Source of the DNA: a virus
DNA: 38,776 nt
Virus record (IMG/VR): IMGVR_UViG_3300035183_000869
Span: 1-38,776 of that record
Direction: 5' to 3' (one strand)
The position numbers and the translations under genes were made by a program. This document shows, piece by piece, positions 19,593-27,668 of this stretch; positions within the stretch are counted from its first letter, which is position 1, and every line of letters begins with the position of its first letter. The notes under the pieces are model-generated. The model was not told the origin of the DNA and ran no database searches. It was given only the letters and a program-made list of their open reading frames with translations.

Positions 19593-21340
19593 GGGTTCAC
19601 GCTCCGGAGCAGGAGCCGCATCGTGCCCTCGCCGGTCGGCCCGACCTCCTCCTCCAGGGCCTCCACGAGCACGCTGTGCGTGGAGTAGCCGACGCCGTCC
19701 CCGCCCCGCTCCTGGTAGCGCCGGCCGTCGAGGAGCGTGACCGCCTGCCGGTTGTCGTGCAGGCTCCGCAGGTAGCCGCGCAGCACCGAGGCGTTCGGCA
19801 CGGCGTTCGTGGACTCTCGGCGGTCGGTGACCTGCACCCGCAGATCCCACGTCTCCGCGTAGCTCAGCGCGTAGAGCCTTGGCGCGACCGAGAGCAGCCG
19901 GCAGCCGCTCGCCCCGTCGAGGCGCACCCGCAGCGTGTAGCAGGTGATGTTCGAGCCGGAGAGGTCGATGTACTTCTGCTTGTCCGCCGCCGCCGTCGTG
20001 CCCGCGCTCGTCCACGTGCCGTCCTCGTCGAGCTGGTAGTGGACCGTCACGGTGCCCGAGCCCGGCTTCTGTACCACGTAGAAGCCGAGGAGCTGCTTCC
20101 GAACGTACGGCGAGTCCAGGTCCCAGGCCGGCGAGATGAGCTGCCAGCTGCCGGTCGCCGGGGCCCGGTCGGAGCGCCAGGAGTTGACCTTCACCGCGCT
20201 CGCGCTCCCGTGCGCCGAGAGCCGGCGCTGCCCGTACAGGCCGAGACCGACGAGCCCGCCGTCGGTGGCGCGGGCGCGCTCGTCGAGCTCGGAGAGCGCG
20301 CCAGCCCCGGGATCGTAGACGTAGATGTAATCGGTGGTGCCGTCGGTCACGGCGGCGAGCACGGTGTTCCCGTAGCCCGGACCGAGGGCGAGCGCGGTCG
20401 CCGCCCCGACGCCCTCGCCGACGTTCGCGAGGTGCATCGGCTGGAGTGCCTTCGCGCCCATGCCGTGAAGCTCGACCCTTCCCTCAGGACCCTCGGCGAG
20501 CACGTAGACGATGCCGCTGCGCACGACCATCGCCTTGGCCGTCACGCCCTCGAGGTTCCACAGGTCCACGCCCGCCGAGTTCCGCCAGCGGTGGACGACG
20601 GCCTGCCCGGGCGAGGAGTAGAGCATGAACACGCCGTCGGCCCCGCCTGCGGCGGCCCCGTAGTAGGTCGAGGGCAGGGTCTCCAGCGCGGGCTGGTAGA
20701 CCTGCATGGTGGAGTCCTGGGTGATGGGCAGCGTCGCCTTCGGGTTGTAACGGAGCAGCGTCTTGCCGGTCCACCCGTAGACCCAGCCGCCGTGCGAGGC
20801 CATGCCGAGGAACGGCGGTCCGGTCACGTCGTTCACCGCCGTCGAGATCGCCGAGGCCGTCGCCTCCTCGACCTGGCGCGTTGTACCGTTGTGGGCGGAA
20901 ACCCACAGCTTGTCCCCGACGGCGGCGGCGGCCGTGATTGAGTAGCCAGAGGCGAAGACGGGGTTGTTCGGGTGCGCCGTCCACGTTGTGCCGTTGCTCG
21001 TGTAGAACAGCCGGCGCTCGTAGCAGACCCAGGTGATGCCGGCCCCGTTCGCGAAGACGGCGATGCTCGGGCTCGCTCCCGTCGTGAGACTCGCCTGCGC
21101 GCGGTCGGGAGGAGCCGTCACGGAGCCGGGTATGCGCGGGTTCGCCTTCCCGTACCAGTAGCGGTTGGGCTGGTTCGGGTCGTAGAACTCCAGCCCCTCG
21201 CCGCCGGACCAGTCGTCGTGGTCCCAGACGACGATACGCTCGTCCTGGACCGGCTGGCGCACGTAGCGGTAGGCCCCCTCGCCGCGCGCGAGGTGGAACT
21301 CGTAGGGCCCGATCTTGATGTCAGCGCCGGACGGGAGCAT
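19589..21340 (-). CDS. Large tail protein, beta-propeller-like, 583 aa
   Basis: Repeating blade-like stretches (GAGITWVCYERRLFYTSNGT; GDKLWVSAHNGTTRQVEEA; HGGWVYGWTGKTLLRYN; SGIVYVLAEGPEGRVELHG; VTDGTTDYIYVYDPGAG) with W/Y-V-Y/W and turn motifs suggest a beta-propeller through most of residues 80-380. This is followed by a C-terminal beta region (GTVTVHYQLDEDGTW). The N-terminal 75 residues (YEFHLARGEGAYRYVRQP, VWDHDDWSGGEGLEFYD) may dock to the tail. Likely a virion tail component next to the tailspike. ATG 21340 follows GAGGAATGAGCG. Confidence 0.7.
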   Translation of the reverse strand: MLPSGADIKIGPYEFHLARGEGAYRYVRQPVQDERIVVWDHDDWSGGEGLEFYDPNQPNRYWYGKANPRIPGSVTAPPDRAQASLTTGASPSIAVFANGAGITWVCYERRLFYTSNGTTWTAHPNNPVFASGYSITAAAAVGDKLWVSAHNGTTRQVEEATASAISTAVNDVTGPPFLGMASHGGWVYGWTGKTLLRYNPKATLPITQDSTMQVYQPALETLPSTYYGAAAGGADGVFMLYSSPGQAVVHRWRNSAGVDLWNLEGVTAKAMVVRSGIVYVLAEGPEGRVELHGMGAKALQPMHLANVGEGVGAATALALGPGYGNTVLAAVTDGTTDYIYVYDPGAGALSELDERARATDGGLVGLGLYGQRRLSAHGSASAVKVNSWRSDRAPATGSWQLISPAWDLDSPYVRKQLLGFYVVQKPGSGTVTVHYQLDEDGTWTSAGTTAAADKQKYIDLSGSNITCYTLRVRLDGASGCRLLSVAPRLYALSYAETWDLRVQVTDRRESTNAVPNASVLRGYLRSLHDNRQAVTLLDGRRYQERGGDGVGYSTHSVLVEALEEEVGPTGEGTMRLLLRSVNP

Positions 21341-21350
21341 CGCTCATTCC

Positions 21351-22787
21351 TCAGACGAGGGCCACCGATTTCCACGCGCCGCCGATGCGCACGTAAAGTC
21401 GGTTGTTGGTGGTGTCCACCACAAGGGTCCCATCCGCAGGCGGGGAGCTGAAGTCGGCATCCGTAGGGGCATCAGCTTTCGTCTTCGTCGTCAGTCCGTC
21501 TACGGCCACTAGACGGTCGTCCGTCGCGAGCACGTTCGCGGACTGGCGGTATAGCGTCGTATCGGGAGCCGATGTCCCCGCGCCGAGGTCCATCCTTCCG
21601 TCAGCTCGCAGTGCGAACCTGTCGAAGCTGTCTCCATCGAGCCGGGTTGCATACGTGACCGCCGCGGCCGCGCTTCGGATGACTGGGGATCGCCTTGTGG
21701 GGCCGACCACCAGGAGCCTGTTCGTGTCGAGGTCTGACGCTTGCTGGTTGCCAGACTCGGTGATGCCGTGGATCTCGTTGGCACTCTCTCCGGTGGGGAG
21801 CGCCGAGTCTGACGCTTGGACGCCCTTGAGCGTGTTGTCCGCTGTGCGGAGACCGTGGATCCTGTTCCGTGCAGCGTTGCCGGATTGGAACACCAAACCG
21901 CTCTGCTGGGAGCCCGTCGTAAGAACGCTGTGGAAGGCGTTGTCCGGACCCTGGACGACTATATTGTGCCGTGTGCAGCCGTGTACCCTCAGATTCACGA
22001 ACGTGTTTCCGGATGCCCCCTCGAGGTTCATCCCATAGCCATCGATCGACCGGATGAACACGTTCGAAAAACGATTGTTCTGCATGGTCGAGCTACCATA
22101 GATGCCGGTGGCATTGCCAGCGCTCCGAGCGGAGTCGTTGATGAGCCTCAGGTTGCTGAACGAGTTGTCCGCTGCGTCGTTCAGGCCCAGAGCTATCCCA
22201 TCGCATTGGTACAGGAACACGTTCACGAAGTCGGTGTTTCTGAGGCCGAACGTCTCGGAGCCAACCACGGAACGGATCCCATGCCAAGCGCCATCGACCA
22301 CCAGGTTCACGACCTGACCCTGGTAGGTCTTGGTCGCCTTCAAACAGGTAACCACCTTCTGGCTGGCGCTGAACCAGAGGTTGCTCAGGAAGAAGTCGAT
22401 ACAGAAGTACATGAAAAGGATCGGGTAGGCGTTAGTATCGCTCCAGTCGCTCGCGACGCTCATGTGCAGATTGGTTATGCGGACATTCAGGGTATAGTTC
22501 TTGCTGCCGTACCAGTTCGCCGGGACGAGGCCGCCGTCTGGGTTCGGCGAGGTCCAGATCAGCTTGCTGCCGTGGCCCACTCCGACTAGGTGAACGTAGG
22601 GCTTGTAGAGCAGCTGGGTGAATCGGTAGTCGCCTGGGGGGAAGAACACCCCGCCGCGCACACCGGCAGCCTCGTCGATGGCCGCCTGGATGGCAGCTGT
22701 ATCGTCGGTCACGCCGTCGCCAAGTGCCCCGTACTTCTTGACGTTGATGTACAGCGGCAGCTCGGAGGCTGGCAGTCGCTTAGGCAT
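21351..22787 (-). CDS. Tailspike with pectate-lyase-like beta-helix
   Basis: 478 residues. VKKYGALGDGVTDDTAAIQA at 12-31 is the hallmark start of right-handed beta-helix tailspikes, followed by PPGDYR and rungs such as NSFSNLRLINDSARSAGNATG and NNRFSNVFIRSIDGYGMNLEG. A C-terminal module (about 395-478, RLDGDSFDRFALRADGRMDL to NNRLYVRIGGAWKSVALV) looks like a trimerisation/receptor-binding end. It probably binds or cuts host surface polysaccharide. The gene is clearly richer in A/T than the rest of the genome (two sampled lines at about 45-48% GC), a sign of recent exchange. Confidence 0.85.
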   Translation of the reverse strand: MPKRLPASELPLYINVKKYGALGDGVTDDTAAIQAAIDEAAGVRGGVFFPPGDYRFTQLLYKPYVHLVGVGHGSKLIWTSPNPDGGLVPANWYGSKNYTLNVRITNLHMSVASDWSDTNAYPILFMYFCIDFFLSNLWFSASQKVVTCLKATKTYQGQVVNLVVDGAWHGIRSVVGSETFGLRNTDFVNVFLYQCDGIALGLNDAADNSFSNLRLINDSARSAGNATGIYGSSTMQNNRFSNVFIRSIDGYGMNLEGASGNTFVNLRVHGCTRHNIVVQGPDNAFHSVLTTGSQQSGLVFQSGNAARNRIHGLRTADNTLKGVQASDSALPTGESANEIHGITESGNQQASDLDTNRLLVVGPTRRSPVIRSAAAAVTYATRLDGDSFDRFALRADGRMDLGAGTSAPDTTLYRQSANVLATDDRLVAVDGLTTKTKADAPTDADFSSPPADGTLVVDTTNNRLYVRIGGAWKSVALV

Positions 22788-23154
22788 CGTACTCCTCCAT
22801 CACGTAGACCGTGACGGAGCCGGAGGAGACGACCCCGTACAGTGCGGCGGTGGTCCGGACCTCCAGCGCCTCGCCCGCCGCGAGCTTCACCCCGGTGCCG
22901 GTCGTGACGCCGACGCCGCCCACGTACACCGGCTTCGAGGCCGAGGCGTCTACGGCGACCAGGACGGCCTTGCGGGTCTCCCTCGCGGCGGCGAGTACGG
23001 TTGCGCTCGTGCCCACCGTGACCTGCGCGGTGGCGACGGCGGTCGAACCCTGCTCGTCCACACGCTGGACATGGACCGGGTCGCCGCTGATCGTGCGCAG
23101 GTCAGTTCCGACCAGCGCACCCTGTCCCGGTGTGACCGCGACGTTGTCCGCCAT
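22780..23154 (-). CDS. Small structural protein, 124 aa
   Basis: ATG 23154, seven bases after GGAGAGG. Beta-rich, Val/Thr/Ala sequence (VHVQRVDEQGSTAVATAQVT; VLVAVDASASKPVYVGGVGV; GEALEVRTTAALYGVVSSGS), the type of a small phage decoration or tail-assembly beta-barrel. In the same frame immediately upstream lies RPTQAWYAFLERI, a motif common near the ends of phage tail proteins, so the gene may have a longer form with a non-ATG start. It overlaps the tailspike start by 8 bp. Confidence 0.65.
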   Translation of the reverse strand: MADNVAVTPGQGALVGTDLRTISGDPVHVQRVDEQGSTAVATAQVTVGTSATVLAAARETRKAVLVAVDASASKPVYVGGVGVTTGTGVKLAAGEALEVRTTAALYGVVSSGSVTVYVMEEYDA

Positions 23155-23156
23155 GG

Positions 23157-24623
23157 CTATCCTCTCCAGGAAGGCATACCACGCCTGCGTAGGGCGTCCC
23201 GACCCGCGCTCGTTCCCCTCGGCTTCTGCCACCAGGAGGCCGGGTAGCCCGGGGCCTGCCAGCTCAGGAGTAGGAGCAGGTGGAAGGCATCTTTCGCCGG
23301 GAGCGTCGACCCGTGCCCGCCGAGCTCTGCCGACCCGAGCGTGACGCTGAGCGAGCCCGAGACCTCGACGGCCCCGGAAGCGGACACGGCAGCAGACGCA
23401 AGGGTGACGGAGAGTTGCCCGGTGATCTCGCCCCCGCCCACCGAGCCGCTGGCCGACAGGGAGGCAGCGGCCAGTCCTACGGAGGCCTGCCCGGAGACCT
23501 CGACCGCGCCGCTGGAGGAGAGGGTGGCCGCCCCGAGCGCGGAAGACAGGGTGCCGCCGACGGTCACCCCGCCCGAGCCGGACAGCGTCGCCGAGCCTAG
23601 CGTGGCCGTCAGCGAGCCGGCGACCTGGACCCCGCCAGAGCCGGAGAGGGTCGCGGCACCGAGCGTCTGGGACAGGTTGCCGGTGATCTCGGCCGCTCCG
23701 ACGGTCCCGGACGCGCTGAGCGTGGCCGCACTGAGCGTGCTCGACAGCGAGCCCGAGGCCTGGACCCCGCCAGAGGCAGACAGGGTCGCTGTGCCGAGCG
23801 TGCTCGACAGGCTCCCAGCTACGGCGACGGAGCCGGCTGCCGAGCCGGTTGCCGCACCGAGCGTGCTTGAGAGCGAGCCGCTGACGCTCACCTGGCCGGA
23901 GGCCGAGAGGGTCGCGGCACCGAGCGTCTGGGACAGGTTGCCGGTGATGGGAGCCGGTGCCGGGACGAAGCTCGCGCCGAAGAAGATGTAGCGGCCCTGC
24001 GCCGGAGCGGAGGCGGTCGAAGCATCCGCGCTCGTCGAGGAGCTGACGTTCTCCTTGCGGAACGTCTGGAACCCAGCGTCGGTCCCGGTCGTCGTCGTCG
24101 CCGCCGTGCCAGCCGTCCAGCCCGTGACCGAGCCCGCCGATAGGTCGTCGGAGGAGACGAAGAACTGGATGACCGTGCGCTCCGAGCCGGAGACGGTGAC
24201 GGCGGGAACCGCGCCGTTCGCCGTGCTGTAGAGCGGGGACTGCGCGATCTGGTCCCACGGGTCGCCCGTCGTGACGCAGCCCCGGACGACGTAGGCGCGA
24301 CCCGCGAAGCAGGTGTCGGTCCCCGTGTCCCATCCCGAGGGGCGGGTGAACGTCGGGTTCGTCTCGGAGCTGGACGCCGCACGACGCCAGAAGATGGCCC
24401 ACTCGCCGTCGATGATGCCCGACGTGATGAGCGTGTCGCTCGCGGCCTTGGTCCAGCCCGAGGGTGCCGTGAGCGTGGCCGTCCCGCTCGTCGTGTTCGG
24501 CACCCAGCCCACGACGCAGGCGACCAGGATGTCGTTGGCCTGGTGGGCCGGCAGGGTGACGGTCAGGTTGCCGCTCGTGACCGCCGCGACCGAGCCCTCT
24601 GCGGCGAGCATGGGGGCGGCCAT
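23157..24623 (-). CDS. Repeat-rich tail protein, 488 aa
   Basis: Residues 1-220 form a globular beta domain (LTVTLPAHQANDILVACVVG, PSGWTKAASDTLIT, EWAIFWRRAASSSETNP), typical of a family of phage/prophage surface proteins. Residues 226-438 are ten imperfect 21-residue repeats with consensus GSLSSTLGAATLSASGxVxVS. The last 50 residues are unlike the rest (HLLLLLSWQAPGYPASWW). The repeats probably form a beta-stacked shaft. Three of them begin ITGNLSQ or ITGQLSV, marking higher-order units of about four repeats. ATG 24623. Confidence 0.75.
   Translation of the reverse strand: MAAPMLAAEGSVAAVTSGNLTVTLPAHQANDILVACVVGWVPNTTSGTATLTAPSGWTKAASDTLITSGIIDGEWAIFWRRAASSSETNPTFTRPSGWDTGTDTCFAGRAYVVRGCVTTGDPWDQIAQSPLYSTANGAVPAVTVSGSERTVIQFFVSSDDLSAGSVTGWTAGTAATTTTGTDAGFQTFRKENVSSSTSADASTASAPAQGRYIFFGASFVPAPAPITGNLSQTLGAATLSASGQVSVSGSLSSTLGAATGSAAGSVAVAGSLSSTLGTATLSASGGVQASGSLSSTLSAATLSASGTVGAAEITGNLSQTLGAATLSGSGGVQVAGSLTATLGSATLSGSGGVTVGGTLSSALGAATLSSSGAVEVSGQASVGLAAASLSASGSVGGGEITGQLSVTLASAAVSASGAVEVSGSLSVTLGSAELGGHGSTLPAKDAFHLLLLLSWQAPGYPASWWQKPRGTSAGRDALRRRGMPSWRG
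23310..23948 (-). repeat. About ten 63-bp tandem repeats within a tail gene
   Basis: The DNA encodes ten 21-residue units. One stretch of about 40 bases is identical at roughly 23647 and 23908, that is, four units apart. This favours copy-number change by recombination. Confidence 0.8.
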
Positions 24624-24636
24624 GCGCGCCCCCTAC

Positions 24637-25035
24637 CTAGGCGTTCGCGTCGGTCAGCGTGAAGGTGTTGACGGTGACCGTCTGGCCGCTGTTGATGCTC
24701 GTGTTGTCCAGGTTCAGGTCGGCGCCCGAGGTCGCGACCGTCCCCTGCATGTGGCAGGTCGTCCCGGCCGAGTCCTTGATGCGGAAGTGGCCGGCCGTGC
24801 CGGAGGCCGAGGCCGTTGCCGACCACGTGCCGAGCTTCGACTTCGACCCCGAGGAGGCGGCGGCCATCCAGTCAGACGGCAGCGTGATCTCGACGAGCAG
24901 CGTGCCGGAGTCGGCGGCAGAGCAGTCGGCCGGCGGGGCTCCCGTCCGGATCTGGAGCTTCGGGCTCGTGCCGATGGTCGTCTCGACCTGGTCGAGCCTG
25001 GCGTTGCGGACAGCGGTGGAGAACTGGATCGCCAT
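24637..25035 (-). CDS. Structural protein, tail family, 132 aa
   Basis: The start MAIQFSTAVRNARLDQVETTIG and the segments LQIRTGAPPADCSAADSGTL, VEITLPSDWMAAASSGSKSK and FRIKDSAGTTCHMQGTV belong to a widely distributed small phage structural family usually found near tail genes. It is likely a tail or head-completion beta protein. ATG 25035. The end NTFTLTDANA is the typical C-terminus. Confidence 0.75.
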   Translation of the reverse strand: MAIQFSTAVRNARLDQVETTIGTSPKLQIRTGAPPADCSAADSGTLLVEITLPSDWMAAASSGSKSKLGTWSATASASGTAGHFRIKDSAGTTCHMQGTVATSGADLNLDNTSINSGQTVTVNTFTLTDANA

Positions 25036-25045
25036 CAGGACCTCC

Positions 25046-25906
25046 TCATGCCTTGCCTGCCGGTGGGTACAGCGCCGCGCACTCGGCCCTCACGCGCAGC
25101 AGCGCCTGCTGCCACTCCTGCTTCCAGAGCAGCGCCGTGCGGGCACGGTCGGAGCCCTGCACGCCGTCGAGGATGTCGGCTCGGACCTCTGTGCCGGTGC
25201 GCTGCGTCTGCGTCCCGAGGACGACGCGGTAGCACGCGCCGAGGACGACCGCATCGGCCACGGGCGGCGAGCCGTCGGGGATGTCTGCGGTCCCGGTGAT
25301 CTTCGCACGCATCACCGCCGTGACGGTGTTCGAGCCGTGGAAGAGGCCGCGCGGGAAGCGGAAGCCCGAGCCGGAGGCGACGAGCCCGGTCGGCAGGTTC
25401 CGGGCGAACTCGACCGGCTTGCCGCTGCCCTCGGAGCCGAAGATCCCGAGGTACTGGTTCGAGGAGCCGTAGCGCTGGCTCACGCGCACGACGTCGATGG
25501 CGGTTGCCGAGGCGTCGTACCAGTCCTTGTTCGGGTCCGGGGTGATGGTGATGGTCTCGGTCTTCCAGGCGTACGGCCAGAGGTTCTGGACGGCCCACGT
25601 GAGCGCCTGGAGCACCTGCCGGTAGGTGTAGGTCGGGTCGCGCACGAGCGCGATGGAGGAGTGGGCCTGCGCCGTCGTGCCGGCGTAGCCGCGCACCACC
25701 GTGAGCGTGTTGCCCGAGACCGAGGAGACGAGCACCTGCTCGCCGTTGTCCTGGAACTCGCCGACGTTCCCCGCCGCCCAGCGCGTCCCGTCGGGCACGG
25801 TCACGGACGTCGTGGAAGCGTCCACCGCCGTGCCGGTCGTCTGCCAGGGGCGGTCCCCGAGCAGGTCCCGCACGCGAGGGATGAGGTCGGCGGTTGATAC
25901 GGCCAT
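25046..25906 (-). CDS. Head-tail connector/adaptor-like protein, 286 aa
   Basis: N-terminal helix (TADLIPRVRDLLGD) then a beta insertion (VTVPDGTRWAAGNVGEFQDN, VSSVSGNTLTVVRGYAGTTA), a helix (TYRQVLQALTWAVQNLWPYA), and a large second domain with an end helix (RTALLWKQEWQQALLRVRAECA). This matches phage adaptor proteins that sit below the portal. It lies after the capsid gene, as adaptors do. ATG 25906. Confidence 0.65.
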   Translation of the reverse strand: MAVSTADLIPRVRDLLGDRPWQTTGTAVDASTTSVTVPDGTRWAAGNVGEFQDNGEQVLVSSVSGNTLTVVRGYAGTTAQAHSSIALVRDPTYTYRQVLQALTWAVQNLWPYAWKTETITITPDPNKDWYDASATAIDVVRVSQRYGSSNQYLGIFGSEGSGKPVEFARNLPTGLVASGSGFRFPRGLFHGSNTVTAVMRAKITGTADIPDGSPPVADAVVLGACYRVVLGTQTQRTGTEVRADILDGVQGSDRARTALLWKQEWQQALLRVRAECAALYPPAGKA

Positions 25907-25909
25907 CGG

Positions 25910-26086
25910 CTACAGCATCACGGCGTGGTCCGGCAGCGGTTCGCCGAGGACCGGCACCTTCTCGCCCTCGGGCACCTTGACCTGCTGGCCCTCGAACTCG
26001 ACGATGACCTCGCGGAGCGCGGTGCCGTCCGGCGCGACCTCGCAGCCGGCCTCGGCGCAGTCGTGGATCGTGGGCTCGTTCGCCAT
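25910..26086 (-). CDS. Hypothetical protein, 58 aa
   Basis: ATG 26086 with a strong ribosome site (TAGGAGGTATCGAC). Short, acidic, with HDCAEAGCEV near the start and a beta segment (REVIVEFEGQQVKVPEGEK). The pattern hints at a small SH3-like or KOW-type domain. Located between virion genes, so it is probably a minor structural or assembly protein. Confidence 0.6.
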   Translation of the reverse strand: MANEPTIHDCAEAGCEVAPDGTALREVIVEFEGQQVKVPEGEKVPVLGEPLPDHAVML

Positions 26087-26097
26087 GTCGATACCTC

Positions 26098-26559
26098 CTA
26101 GATGTCGTACTCGGCCACATAGAGGACCGGAGCACTCCAGTTGTCGCCGGCTTGGAGGTTTGTGGTGGTGCTGAGGAGCCGGTAGCCCGGTGGGAGCAGG
26201 ATGTCGGGCAGCGGAGCGAACCGAGAGGCGGAGTCCGAACCCGTCCACCCGCTCCCGACGCCGCTGAACCATTCGTACCGATTGAGGAGGGACGCGGTCT
26301 GTAGCCCGGAGGAAGGAATGACGGCGAACCTGTTTGCGGTGTTACCGTCGTCGATCTGGAGTCGCGGAGCCCTGTTGGCTACCGTCGCGTCGGTCAGCAA
26401 CTCGACGAGGACTGCCAGCACTCTCCACACCTTGCCGTTCGGCACGGTCACCAACCACTCCTGCCCGGCGGCGGGGTCGGTGCCGGTGACGACCTTGAGC
26501 CGGGCGGCCTCCAGCCGGACGAGACTGCCGCCCACCAGGATGAGTTCCGTGTCCATCAT
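26098..26559 (-). CDS. Structural protein, 153 aa
   Basis: ATG 26559 (GAGAGGAGCACG upstream); a second ATG follows directly. Beta-rich jelly-roll-like segments: TELILVGGSLVRLEAARLKV, QEWLVTVPNGKVWRVLAVLV, then RYEWFSGVGSGWTGSDSASR and LPPGYRLLSTTTNLQAGDNW, ending VLYVAEYDI. This resembles small phage head-decoration or tail proteins. Its start overlaps the upstream stop. Confidence 0.6.
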   Translation of the reverse strand: MMDTELILVGGSLVRLEAARLKVVTGTDPAAGQEWLVTVPNGKVWRVLAVLVELLTDATVANRAPRLQIDDGNTANRFAVIPSSGLQTASLLNRYEWFSGVGSGWTGSDSASRFAPLPDILLPPGYRLLSTTTNLQAGDNWSAPVLYVAEYDI

Positions 26560-27029
26560 CGTGCTCCTCTCGTACCATGCCCCGCCACGGTGAAGCGCAC
26601 GTCCCTGCCGGAGCCCCGCTGCACGGCGTCGAGGTACATCCCGGCGACGCGCCGCAGGGTCTCGACGTCCACAGGCTCGCCCTCGCGCCAGAACTCCGCA
26701 CCGAACGCGCGGTACTCCTCGTCGCTGAGATCCGCGGGTGTGACCGGCCGCCCGAGCTGACGAGCCCGGGCCTCCAGGTGCGCGACGAAGTGCAGCGCCA
26801 GCTGCTCGGCACGCTCGCGCGGCGTCCGCTTCGCGATGGGGACGAGTCGGGCCCGGCCCTTGCCGGTCGGGGCGGCCACGGTGACCGAGCGGTTCCACGG
26901 CTCGACGCGGGCACCGTCCGCATCGGCGGCGGTGATGGCCCCCCGGAAGACGCGGGAGCCGGCCTGCGGCCGCAGGATGATGCGCAGCGCCCTCAGGGCC
27001 TCGTCCCGGACCTCATCCGATGCTGACAC
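26556..27029 (-). CDS. Head-tail region protein, 157 aa
   Basis: The first 60 residues (SDEVRDEALRALRIILRPQA, VFRGAITAADADGARVEPW) and a helical second half (RERAEQLALHFVAHLEARAR, SDEEYRAFGAEFWREGEPV, VETLRRVAGMYLDAVQRGSG) suggest a mixed structural or assembly protein. ATG 27029 overlaps the upstream gene by 17 bp. No family is recognised with confidence. Confidence 0.55.
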   Translation of the reverse strand: MSASDEVRDEALRALRIILRPQAGSRVFRGAITAADADGARVEPWNRSVTVAAPTGKGRARLVPIAKRTPRERAEQLALHFVAHLEARARQLGRPVTPADLSDEEYRAFGAEFWREGEPVDVETLRRVAGMYLDAVQRGSGRDVRFTVAGHGTRGAR

Positions 27030-27609
27030 GCCGCAGCTGCTCCTGGCGGATGCGATCGTTGAAGACCTCGACCGCCTCCGCCCCCATGGAGTGGATGACG
27101 ATCTTGGCCTCGGTCTCGTTGCAGTAGCTCCCGAAGGCCGTTCGCACCCTCGGGTTCGGCTCGTAGCAGCCGGGGAACTCGCACATCGGCGCGATGCCGA
27201 GCTCCTGCGGCCACCGGAAGCCCTGCGCGAGCGCGCGCTCGACGGCCCTGCCGGAGTCCGTGCCCTCGTCCACCCGGATCGGTCGCACGTTCGCGACCAT
27301 CTCGTACTGGACGGTCTCCTCCACGCCGTCCTGCTTGAACGTGCTCTGCCCGCAGTGGAGCGCCTGGCCCTCGACGCGCTCGTCGCACACCGAGCAGCGC
27401 AGCACCACGGTCGTGAGCGTGCGCGGGGACTTGCTGAAGTAGGGGTTGTGCTGGCAGCGCTCCCACCAGCGGGGACGCCGCTTCGACTGGCACTCCTCGC
27501 AGACGGGCGCCACCATCTTCACCTCGCGGACCCGGATCCCACGGTACTGCTTCTGCGATGCCGCGACGGGCAGCGCGACCAGGTCTGCGGCCTTCGGCTT
27601 GTCAGCCAT
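27013..27609 (-). CDS. Cys-rich protein next to capsid, 198 aa
   Basis: It begins ADKPKAADLVALPVAASQKQ and has CEECQSKRRPRWWERC, then CSVCDERVEGQALHCG, and later CEFPGCYEP and FGSYCNETEA. At least two zinc sites are likely. ATG 27609 follows GTAGGGAGGGAGC. It is translated directly after the capsid gene. Zinc-ribbon proteins in that slot are found in some phages as capsid-associated or assembly proteins; the function is not known to me. Confidence 0.6.
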   Translation of the reverse strand: MADKPKAADLVALPVAASQKQYRGIRVREVKMVAPVCEECQSKRRPRWWERCQHNPYFSKSPRTLTTVVLRCSVCDERVEGQALHCGQSTFKQDGVEETVQYEMVANVRPIRVDEGTDSGRAVERALAQGFRWPQELGIAPMCEFPGCYEPNPRVRTAFGSYCNETEAKIVIHSMGAEAVEVFNDRIRQEQLRRVSIG

Positions 27610-27629
27610 GCTCCCTCCCTACGGGTGAG

Positions 27630-27658
27630 GTGGGGGGCCGGAGGGGCCGGCCCCCCAC
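27630..27658 (-). repeat. Hairpin after the capsid gene, 12-bp stem
   Basis: Arms 27630-27641 and 27647-27658 pair perfectly around AGGGG. It contains GCCGGAGGGGCCGGC (27637-27651), the same core as the two cassettes at 4739 and 5300. There is no T-tract leftward, so it may act as an RNA 3' stabiliser or processing signal for the abundant capsid mRNA. Confidence 0.6.
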
Positions 27659-27668
27659 GCACCGGCTA

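Noticed and set aside
23310-23948. CRISPR-like array
   Set aside because: The periodic repeats are coding 63-bp units without unique spacers.
27630-27658. Intrinsic terminator after the capsid gene
   Set aside because: The stem is strong but no T-tract follows, and the operon clearly continues; kept as a hairpin only.
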